Below, piece after piece: positions 27,216-33,855 of a stretch of 33,855 nt of DNA. Each line of letters starts with the position of its first letter. The stretch's first letter is position 1. A program made the translations under genes and the position numbers. This DNA comes from Rhodobacter sp. Lineage in GTDB: Bacteria > Pseudomonadota > Alphaproteobacteria > Rhodobacterales > Rhodobacteraceae. Below the pieces are notes generated by a model. The model saw only the letters and a list, made by a program, of their open reading frames with translations, was not told the origin of the DNA and searched no databases. The stretch spans positions 1 to 33,855 of the forward strand of contig JAIYDR010000053.1 in the NCBI GenBank assembly GCA_027487395.1, given 5' to 3'.

Positions 27216-28220
27216 ATGAGCATGACCATCCAGACCGGCACCACCACGTACACGGCTCCACTCGATTCGGGCAAGCCGCCGACAGGCACGACCCAGACCG
27301 GCACGACTCAGACGGGTAATGTCCAGAACGGGGGCGTTGGCGGCGGGGTAGGCGGGGTTGGCAGCGGACAGGTGCCAACCACAGGGGGGCAGACGAACAC
27401 CAGCGTCATGCCCCGCGCCAATGGCGGTGGAGAGCCGCCGACCAATACCGTGCAATCCGAACGCAGTCTGGCAAACGCCCGCAGCACTCAGAAGGAAGCG
27501 CTCAGCATTCTGGATACCCTGATCAAAGCCCTGCGCGACCCGGACCAACTGGCCGCACTTCTGATCGAAATGAACGAAATGCAGCGCCAGAATTCGCTGG
27601 ATCAACGCCTTGCCTCGCGCGAGACGGCCAAGTCCCAACTGGAAGGGCAGGCCGCAGAAACGCGGCAGGCCGCCGTCAAGGAAATGGCCGCGGCGGCAGT
27701 GGCGCTGGCGATGTCTGTGGTGTCCTTTGCCATCTCTGTCGCGGGGGCGGGCAACATGGGCAAAGAGGCCAAACAAGCCTCCACCGCCAGCAAGACCGCA
27801 ACGGAATTCAAAGATGCAGCGGCGGACCTGAAGGGAAAACTGGGCAGCGTCACCGATCCGGCCAAACGGGCCGAACTTGAAAAATCCATCGGCAAACTTG
27901 AGATTCAGGCAGGCAAGTTTGAAGCCGCGTCCAACGCGGGCTTTCGGGAAGTTGACCGGATCAACATGTTGACCCAGGCGGTCAACTCGCTGGTCAAAGG
28001 GCTGGGCGAGGGCATCGAAGGGATGCTGCGCGCCTCAGCCAAGATGGATGAGGCGCAGGGACAGACCCTTGCCGCCAACGCCGAAGACACCCGCGCCGAT
28101 GCGGATGCGCTGAAAGCCTTTACCGATGCCATCGACGAATTGCTGCGCGCCGCGCTGGAGTTCATCCAGAAAATGAACGATGCACAGGTCGAGTTGATGG
28201 CCTCTGCCTCGCGATTGTAA
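27216..28220 (+). CDS. Second translocator-like protein (YopD/SctB-like or SctE paralogue)
   Basis: Low-complexity G/T/Q N-terminus, one hydrophobic segment (MAAAAVALAMSVVSFAISVAGA), long amphipathic C-terminal helices; follows the SctE-like gene. Confidence 0.72.
   Translation: MSMTIQTGTTTYTAPLDSGKPPTGTTQTGTTQTGNVQNGGVGGGVGGVGSGQVPTTGGQTNTSVMPRANGGGEPPTNTVQSERSLANARSTQKEALSILDTLIKALRDPDQLAALLIEMNEMQRQNSLDQRLASRETAKSQLEGQAAETRQAAVKEMAAAAVALAMSVVSFAISVAGAGNMGKEAKQASTASKTATEFKDAAADLKGKLGSVTDPAKRAELEKSIGKLEIQAGKFEAASNAGFREVDRINMLTQAVNSLVKGLGEGIEGMLRASAKMDEAQGQTLAANAEDTRADADALKAFTDAIDELLRAALEFIQKMNDAQVELMASASRL
27282..27326 (+). repeat. 15-bp tandem repeat x3 encoding TGTTQ-TGTTQ-TGNVQ
   Basis: ACAGGCACGACCCAG / ACCGGCACGACTCAG / ACGGGTAATGTCCAG inside the second translocator gene. 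Confidence 0.7.
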
Positions 28221-28230
28221 GGCACGCAGC

Positions 28231-28788
28231 ATGGCCGCCGATCTGCGTCAGGTGCTTGAGGTGCTGTTTGCGGGGCTTGGGCTTGGCCCCGCTCCACAGC
28301 ATCCGACCGATGCCGAAGAGTTCGACATCGAGGATGCCCGTTGCGTGGTGGCGCGCGCGCCCAGCGGGACTGAAGTGAAGCTCACCTTAGATATCGGTAC
28401 GCTAACGCGCGACCCTCATGTGGCAGCAGATCGCTTGCGGCAGTTGCTGCGGCTGTCCTTGGGGCTGGCGATGGTGAACCGTGCCGCTCTGGTAATGCCC
28501 GAAACGCCCGATGACCGCGCCTTGCGGGCTTTGCAGGCCGGCACGGCGACGGCCCCCAGCTTGCGGTTTCAGGCGGTGGCGCTGATCAACAGCCCGGTGC
28601 GGCAGGATATCTTTCGCGCATTGGAAGACGTGGTGCAGCTTCGCACGCTTGCGTTGCCTTATCTGACACCCGACCGACGGGGCGCTGAGGACGGGATCGC
28701 GCTTTTCCCGCTACCCACCACAGAGCGATCCACATCAGGACGCAGCGACGGGGATGACACCTCGTCCTTCCTGATCTTCCAACCGTGA
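28231..28788 (+). CDS. CesT-like T3SS chaperone with C-terminal extension
   Basis: RQVLEVLFAGLGLGPAPQHPTDAEEFDIEDARCVVARAPSGTEVKLTLDIGTLTRDPHVAADRLRQLLRLSLGLAMVNRAALVM; position between translocator and TPR chaperone genes. Confidence 0.6.
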   Translation: MAADLRQVLEVLFAGLGLGPAPQHPTDAEEFDIEDARCVVARAPSGTEVKLTLDIGTLTRDPHVAADRLRQLLRLSLGLAMVNRAALVMPETPDDRALRALQAGTATAPSLRFQAVALINSPVRQDIFRALEDVVQLRTLALPYLTPDRRGAEDGIALFPLPTTERSTSGRSDGDDTSSFLIFQP

Positions 28789-28808
28789 ACGTGATTAAGG
28801 AGACCTGA

Positions 28809-29291
28809 ATGCAGGGCAAGTTGACGGCCGCATTCCAACAGCAAGTCAAGGAACTGATGGTGGATACCCCATTGCTCCAAAGGCTGGGATTGCAAAGAAA
28901 TGACCTGCACGGCGCGGCGAAGGCAGCGGATGCTGCGCTACAGTCCGGTAATCTGGAACAGGCCTTCAAAAGCTATGCACATCTGGTCATGCTGGACCCG
29001 ACGAATGCCGATTTTCACGCGGGTCTGGCCGAAGTTGCGCTGGACCTTGGGCATTTCGCCATGGCGTTGCAAAGTGCCTCGGTCGTCGTGGCCACCCGTC
29101 CGACGGCACCGGAAGGGTACTTCCTATCGGCCCGTGCCTGTATCGGGATGGACGAACCCGCCCTCGCGCTTGAGGATTTGGCCGAAACCGAACGCTGGGC
29201 GGTCAAGGCTGGCAAGCCTGCGTACACTGCCGCCGCACAGAAATTGCGGGTCATGGTCGACAGTACGCTGAGTAAGGCCGCAGCGCGATGA
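28809..29291 (+). CDS. SycD/LcrH-like TPR chaperone
   Basis: DLHGAAKAADAALQSGNLEQAFKSYAHLVMLDPTNADFHAGLAEVALDLGHFAMALQSASVVVATRPTAPEGYFLSARACIGMDEPALALEDL. Confidence 0.75.
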   Translation: MQGKLTAAFQQQVKELMVDTPLLQRLGLQRNDLHGAAKAADAALQSGNLEQAFKSYAHLVMLDPTNADFHAGLAEVALDLGHFAMALQSASVVVATRPTAPEGYFLSARACIGMDEPALALEDLAETERWAVKAGKPAYTAAAQKLRVMVDSTLSKAAAR

Positions 29292-29842
29292 GCGCAACGC
29301 TCCTCGCCCGGCGGATGGTCGAGGGGCTGTCCAGCACCGCGCAGGCCGAGCTAGAGGCAACGCTTGCCGATCTCTCTGACGGCGGGCGCAGTGATCTGGT
29401 TGGCGTGTTTCGCGCGCTTTTGTCGGGTCAGGACCTGTCAGGGGCGCTTGGCTTGCCGGATGGCACGGCGGACCTGCTCTATGCGCAGGCGCATGCACGG
29501 CTGAATGTAGGTCAGATCACAGATGCACTGGCCTTGTTTCAGGCTTTGGCGGCGCTGTCGCCCAAGGTCAAAGATCACTGGCTAGGACTGGGAATATGCC
29601 TGCGCCTGACCGGAACACTTTCCGGGGCACGGCTGGCCTTCGCAACCGCGCTTGAAGTGCAGCCCGATTGCCCGGCGGTGCATGTTCATCTGGCCGAACT
29701 GGCGCTGGTAGAGGGGCGACGCGAGGATGCCGCCCTTTTGATGCGTCATTTCACCGCGCTGCCCGAAACGGCGCTGAAATCCCGATTGGCGTCTGAGGCA
29801 CAGCGACTGATCGCCGTGCTATCAGCGCAAGCCAAGCCATGA
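29288..29842 (+). CDS. TPR protein, third SycD-like
   Basis: ATGA overlap with the preceding gene; DGTADLLYAQAHARLNVGQITDALALFQALAALSPKVKDHWLGLGICLRLTGTLSGARLAFATALEVQPDCPAVHVHLAELALVEGRREDA. Confidence 0.7.
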   Translation: MSATLLARRMVEGLSSTAQAELEATLADLSDGGRSDLVGVFRALLSGQDLSGALGLPDGTADLLYAQAHARLNVGQITDALALFQALAALSPKVKDHWLGLGICLRLTGTLSGARLAFATALEVQPDCPAVHVHLAELALVEGRREDAALLMRHFTALPETALKSRLASEAQRLIAVLSAQAKP

Positions 29843-29854
29843 AGGTCTGACAAG

Positions 29855-31471
29855 ATGAGCGGGGGATCGGCCTACGGTCTGGGTGCGCTATTCCCCCTGC
29901 TTCGCAGCGCCGCCGCCGCCGAGATCGCCAAGGCCTTTGCCAGCCTGGACAGCCCAGAGACAGCCTCGACCCGTGGCGATCAGGCCGCGCGGGCAGATGT
30001 CCAAACCCGCCCAAACGCCGCCGCTGCGGCAGGATCATCCTCATGGTCGCAAACGCTCCCAAGTGCCGATGCGTTGGCCGCCGTACCAAATCCGGGACGG
30101 GACGGGGCGGGTGGGCTGACCTTTGCATCCCTTGCTCCCCCTCGGTTTGTCCTTGCCAGTCTGGCAGGAGGATTTTCGCTGCCAACGATGGCCGAAGGGA
30201 TGCATCGGGATCACACGAGCGCTGCTCCAGAAGCCAGACCCTCCCAGACACCGATGACACCAATCCCAGCTGCCTTGGCCGAAGCGATTCTGGCAGGGCC
30301 TTCGACGGATCCGACTGCGCCATCGCACCGCCCATCCGCTGAGGCCAACGCCACATTTTCGCCCGACAAGACGGGTGCCACGCAGAAACCTGTGGTGATT
30401 GGCGAACTCGCACCGGGGCAGCCTGTTTCGGGACAAGTTGCGTCTGGACTGCCTCCGTCTGGATCGCCCGCGTATGGCGCGCCTGTCGTTACGACAGCGC
30501 ATTTGGCCCTGACAGTTCCAACTCCGCATGGTGCGGAACCACGACAAACGACCCTATCCCCTGCCCCGGCGCATCCGTCAAAGCAACCGACGCCCGTAAC
30601 GGCGCCCATGCCCGACCTTGAAACGGGAGCACCCTTTCAAGAAAACGCCGCATCTAAGGATCAGGAGGCACGCCCCCTGACCCCCGCTTCATTTCCTGAA
30701 TTGGCAAGACCGGGGAAGGCAGAGGTCACCACCACCATCACCACCCTTGGCCACAGTGCCGCGCCGAAGACCGATGTCGCGGTGTCGCCTTTGCCAGAGC
30801 CTGCGGCGCGCAAAATGCCACAGGTGGCATTCGGTGCCGACACCCGAAGCCCCACGACGGTGGCGGGTGATCCTGCCATGGCGTCCGATCCTTCGCCCGG
30901 TTCCACCGTTGAAAACCGCGCGCAGATGGCAACCACCGTGACATTGGCACCGGTGTCCGCACCCCTGCCCGCAGCTGTGGGCCTGTCCGCCGCATTGACC
31001 CCGGCGCTGGCTGAGGCGGTGGCGCAGGGTGGTTTTCCCCTGACAACGGCCGGTCAGGGGGCCTCTGCCGCGTCCTTGGTGATCTTCAACGCGGCGATGA
31101 TCCCATCTTGGCCCCCGGCGTTTCGGTTGGATGAAACCGGCGCAGCTGTTGCCGCCCTGCGCGCTGGTGGGGCAGAAATGGCGCAGATGTCCCCCGAAGA
31201 GGCGGCCGAATATCTGACCAAGATGGCCGCGGCCTTTGGCTTTCTTTTGACGGTGAAAAAGCGGCTGAGCAAATGCCGGAAAGAGGAAAAAGAGGCCCTG
31301 CTTGGCCTGTTCTCCTTTCTGGGCGTGGCGCTGGACACGCTGGCAAAGGGATTGCAGATGGCGCTGGACCTGACCGCCGATCAGCGCGAGATGCTGGCGG
31401 AACTGGCCTTGGTGCAGGGGGATGACGGTGGCCGTCCTGCGCAGAGGGGGCGGCAACGGTTGCGGCTATGA
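29855..31471 (+). CDS. Pro/Ala/Thr-rich protein of unknown function; candidate T3SS secreted protein or needle-length regulator
   Basis: 538 aa, mostly low-complexity hydrophilic, with an ordered C-terminus (AAEYLTKMAAAFGFLLTVKKRLSKCRKEEKEALLGLFSFLGVALDTLAKGLQMALDLTADQREMLAELALVQ); same strand and directly after the chaperone genes. Confidence 0.6.
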   Translation: MSGGSAYGLGALFPLLRSAAAAEIAKAFASLDSPETASTRGDQAARADVQTRPNAAAAAGSSSWSQTLPSADALAAVPNPGRDGAGGLTFASLAPPRFVLASLAGGFSLPTMAEGMHRDHTSAAPEARPSQTPMTPIPAALAEAILAGPSTDPTAPSHRPSAEANATFSPDKTGATQKPVVIGELAPGQPVSGQVASGLPPSGSPAYGAPVVTTAHLALTVPTPHGAEPRQTTLSPAPAHPSKQPTPVTAPMPDLETGAPFQENAASKDQEARPLTPASFPELARPGKAEVTTTITTLGHSAAPKTDVAVSPLPEPAARKMPQVAFGADTRSPTTVAGDPAMASDPSPGSTVENRAQMATTVTLAPVSAPLPAAVGLSAALTPALAEAVAQGGFPLTTAGQGASAASLVIFNAAMIPSWPPAFRLDETGAAVAALRAGGAEMAQMSPEEAAEYLTKMAAAFGFLLTVKKRLSKCRKEEKEALLGLFSFLGVALDTLAKGLQMALDLTADQREMLAELALVQGDDGGRPAQRGRQRLRL

Positions 31472-32128
31472 CGGCAGACGGCGGCGAAGCGAACGCAGAA
31501 CCCCTGCCGCCAGCAAAAGCAACATAAGGTTACCCGCCTGCCTCAGAAAAAGCCAAACCGCACCAAGCCAACCACCTGTGGACGTGGCCTCGGACTCCGC
31601 CGCGTCAGACCCGCCCTGCATCAACAGATCCCGCAAGAGGGGGCGGATCGAGGCCGCATCAGCCCCAACGGGCAGGTGCAGAAAAGCGGGCGAAAAAGCG
31701 GATTGCCCCGGTGTAGGCTCCGGATGGCGCAGCGCCTCGGGCACGGTGATCTCATCGACTGGGACACCCGCCGCATCGGTCAGACGACGCAAATCGGTAT
31801 GGGCTTTGGCTGAAAACACGAAAGCCACCAAACGGTCCGGAGGCGGTGCAGGCAGCGTTGTCAGCGGAAACAGCCCCTTTGGACCCGTGGCAAAAGCCCC
31901 TGCATCGGTCAGTTCCACCGCCAGCACGGATGGATCGGGTCGCAGCCGCAGATAAAGCAGATCGTTCTGCGCGGGGCCGGACAGTGGCATCGCCCGCTGC
32001 AAAGGGATCGGGGCCTCGAACGCATCCTTCGCATGGGGCCGCGCGGCCGCGACGGTCATCAGAATGAGCAGCATACAAACCAGATTGGCCCCCAGATCGG
32101 CCACAATGGCGGAGTTTCCCTCAGCCAT
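31466..32128 (-). CDS. MotB/ExbD-like protein B2 (N-terminal TM with Asp, extra C-terminal TM)
   Basis: MAEGNSAIVADLGANLVCMLLILMTVAAARP...; LVAFVFSAKAHTDLRRLTDAAGVPVDEI resembles the ExbD periplasmic module; C-terminal WLGAVWLFLRQAGNLMLLLLAAGVLRSLRRR. Starts inside the 3' end of the 32121..32573 gene. Confidence 0.6.
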   Translation of the reverse strand: MAEGNSAIVADLGANLVCMLLILMTVAAARPHAKDAFEAPIPLQRAMPLSGPAQNDLLYLRLRPDPSVLAVELTDAGAFATGPKGLFPLTTLPAPPPDRLVAFVFSAKAHTDLRRLTDAAGVPVDEITVPEALRHPEPTPGQSAFSPAFLHLPVGADAASIRPLLRDLLMQGGSDAAESEATSTGGWLGAVWLFLRQAGNLMLLLLAAGVLRSLRRRLPS

Positions 32129-32573
32129 CGCAGGTCAACCCATCCGGCAATAGGCGCGGTGCGGGGCAGGGACGGTCCAGACGCACGCGTCTCACCTCTG
32201 CGACCCCAGCGCGGGCAAGGGCTGTGTCCAGCAAAAAGGCACTGTCCCGCGCATCCGCCGCAATCACCAGCCATAGCTCTGATCGCGCCGCACGCGCCCA
32301 GTCTGTGACCAGCGGCGAAAGGATCTCGCCCAGCCCCATCCGCAGCACGGCCCCATCCGGCGCGCTCAGCGTGACCCCATCGCTGCGCGCAAGCACCAGC
32401 CATTGGCCCGCCTCTGTCGTCGCCCTTGCCAAGGCCGTCTCGTCCGGCAGCGGATCGGCCACCACCGCCTGCAACGTTTGCGACATCAGGCACAGCACGA
32501 CGATCAGGATGGCTGAAAGGCTGAAGAACAGGTCTGAGGCGACGACATCGTCCCCAAGGCTTGCGTCGGTCAT
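32121..32573 (-). CDS. MotB/ExbD-like protein B1
   Basis: MTDASLGDDVVASDLFFSLSAILIVVLCLMSQTL (TM with Asp) and ELWLVIAADARDSAFLLDTALARAGVAEVRRVRLD (ExbD-like C-terminal pattern); ATGA overlap with the MotA/ExbB-like gene. Confidence 0.65.
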   Translation of the reverse strand: MTDASLGDDVVASDLFFSLSAILIVVLCLMSQTLQAVVADPLPDETALARATTEAGQWLVLARSDGVTLSAPDGAVLRMGLGEILSPLVTDWARAARSELWLVIAADARDSAFLLDTALARAGVAEVRRVRLDRPCPAPRLLPDGLTCDG

Positions 32574-33364
32574 CGTCCGGTGGCCTCACGGTCCGTCAGC
32601 AACAGCAGCAAAAAGCCGGTCAGCGCTGCCCCCACCAGACCGACCAGTGTGGTTTCAAAGGCCGTGGCCAAGCCCCGCATCACCAAGCCCAGCGCGCCAC
32701 TGTCGGCACCTGTGGGGGAAAACAGCGCGGGTAGGCTGGTCAGGGCTTCCAACAAACCGGCGATTGTGCCCAAGAACCCCAACAGCGGCATCATCGCGAT
32801 CAGCGCGCGAATCAGCTTTTCGCGTGCAGGCGGCAAGCGCGTCGCCGCCGCATCGGCCAAAGCGACCAGAACACAAGCCAGCGCCAGAAAGATCACGACG
32901 TGATAGGGCGTCGAGAGCACCAGCCGCAGCGGAGTTGGAAATCCGATCACCAACAGCGCTGCCGCACAGGTCGCCAGCACCGCCCCAAAGGGAAAGAGTG
33001 CGAGCGTCGGCACGGGGTCCTGCCGCGCGGCCTGTGTCGGCAACAGCGACAACCCGGCGGCCAACATCGCCGCAACAAAAGGCCAAATCCCAAGGGCGCG
33101 CAGATAGTCCAGCCGCGCAGGCTGCATCCCCGGCAGCAGGAGGGTGACCGCAAGCAGCGGCCAAAGCGCCGTCACCACCCGCGCGACGGCGGCCAATGGT
33201 GGCACGGACCGCGCCAAAAGGAAAATCACAGGCACTGTTGCTGCCACAAGCGCCAAGGGCCGAAGCATCCCCCCCGCTGGCAGCGCTGCAGGCAAAAGCA
33301 CGATGCCCACCCCAAAAAACAGCGCCGCCATGCCGGAAACCACAATGGCGGCGATGCCTGTCAC
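32570..33364 (-). CDS. MotA/TolQ/ExbB-like proton channel family protein
   Basis: ALIAMMPLLGFLGTIAGLLEALTSLPA and VMRGLATAFETTLVGLVGAALTGFLLLLLTDRE match the two conserved TM regions of TolQ/ExbB/MotA (cf. 'PYLGLLGTVVGIMHAF', 'GIAEALVATAIGLFAAI'); ATGA overlap with sctV. Confidence 0.8.
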   Translation of the reverse strand: MTGIAAIVVSGMAALFFGVGIVLLPAALPAGGMLRPLALVAATVPVIFLLARSVPPLAAVARVVTALWPLLAVTLLLPGMQPARLDYLRALGIWPFVAAMLAAGLSLLPTQAARQDPVPTLALFPFGAVLATCAAALLVIGFPTPLRLVLSTPYHVVIFLALACVLVALADAAATRLPPAREKLIRALIAMMPLLGFLGTIAGLLEALTSLPALFSPTGADSGALGLVMRGLATAFETTLVGLVGAALTGFLLLLLTDREATGR

Positions 33365-33855
33365 CGCAGTTCAATCCGCTCAAGCGGTTGGATATTCACC
33401 TGTGCCGTCAGTTCCTGAAACGACAGAACGGCCAGATCGGGGAAGTCGCGTTCCACGATTTTGCGGAAGAAGCGGCGGATATCCATCGGGGCCAGAACCA
33501 CCGGCTTCATCGAATGACGGCTGAAATCGCCAATCGTCGCCCGCAGCGCAGCGATCAGTTTGCGATGCGACTCCGGCGACAGCGCCAGATAGGACGCCCC
33601 GCTGGTCTGACGTACGGCACCGCGAATCTCATCCTCGACCTGTTTGGACAGCAGATAGGCCGACAGCACACTTTGACCGCCCGAGAATTTATGCGTGATG
33701 TAGCGGTTCAGGGCCGAGCGCACATGTTCAGTCAGCAGGATCGGGTCTTTCTCACGCTGGCCCCATTCGACCAGCGCCTCAAGGATCGTGCGCATGTCAC
33801 GGATCGAGATATCCTCGGACACCATGCGTTGCAGCACATCGGCAATGGTGATCAC
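33361..33855 (-). CDS. sctV: T3SS export gate SctV (YscV/HrcV/InvA; FlhA family), C-terminal part; continues beyond window
   Basis: ITIADVLQRMVSEDISIRDMRTILEALVEWGQREKDPILLTEHVRSALNRYITHKF...KPVVLAPMDIRRFFRKIVERDFPDLAVLSFQEL; frame open to the window edge. Confidence 0.92.
   Translation of the reverse strand: MITIADVLQRMVSEDISIRDMRTILEALVEWGQREKDPILLTEHVRSALNRYITHKFSGGQSVLSAYLLSKQVEDEIRGAVRQTSGASYLALSPESHRKLIAALRATIGDFSRHSMKPVVLAPMDIRRFFRKIVERDFPDLAVLSFQELTAQVNIQPLERIELR

Noticed and set aside
30689-31456. 255-aa minus-strand ORF opposite the Pro-rich protein
   Set aside because: Could look like an extension of the minus-strand stator operon, but its Gln/His/Arg-rich translation resembles a shadow frame. 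The + strand ORF is longer and follows the translocon operon.

Overview
The window looks like alphaproteobacterial (probably Rhodobacteraceae) chromosome, judged from protein content alone; no search was run. From 1 to about 16.6 kb it is mostly housekeeping: a malyl-CoA lyase 3' part, an enolase-superfamily epimerase, a D-amino-acid transaminase, DUF1244, N-formylglutamate amidohydrolase, pyruvate kinase, rpmI-rplT, pheS, recR, a YbaB/EbfC protein and dnaX. Accessory insertions there include two RTX-type Ca-binding proteins, a radical SAM/SPASM + methyltransferase pair, and a peroxiredoxin-fold protein whose peroxidatic Cys is replaced by Gly. From about 16.7 kb to the right edge is a non-flagellar type III secretion system (T3SS) locus: a long SctD-like protein, a GspD-like SctC secretin with a lipobox, SctT, a SctW gatekeeper, two translocator-like proteins, several CesT- and SycD-type chaperones, a Pro/Ala-rich candidate secreted protein, and the C-terminal part of SctV. 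The most unusual feature is a three-gene block (31466..33364) translationally coupled to sctV. It encodes a MotA/TolQ/ExbB-like polytopic protein and two different single-Asp-TM MotB/ExbD-like proteins, i.e. a candidate proton-driven stator attached to an injectisome, which is not part of the canonical T3SS. The SctN, SctQ, SctL, SctR, SctS, SctU, SctJ and SctF genes are not in this window and may lie beyond the right edge.
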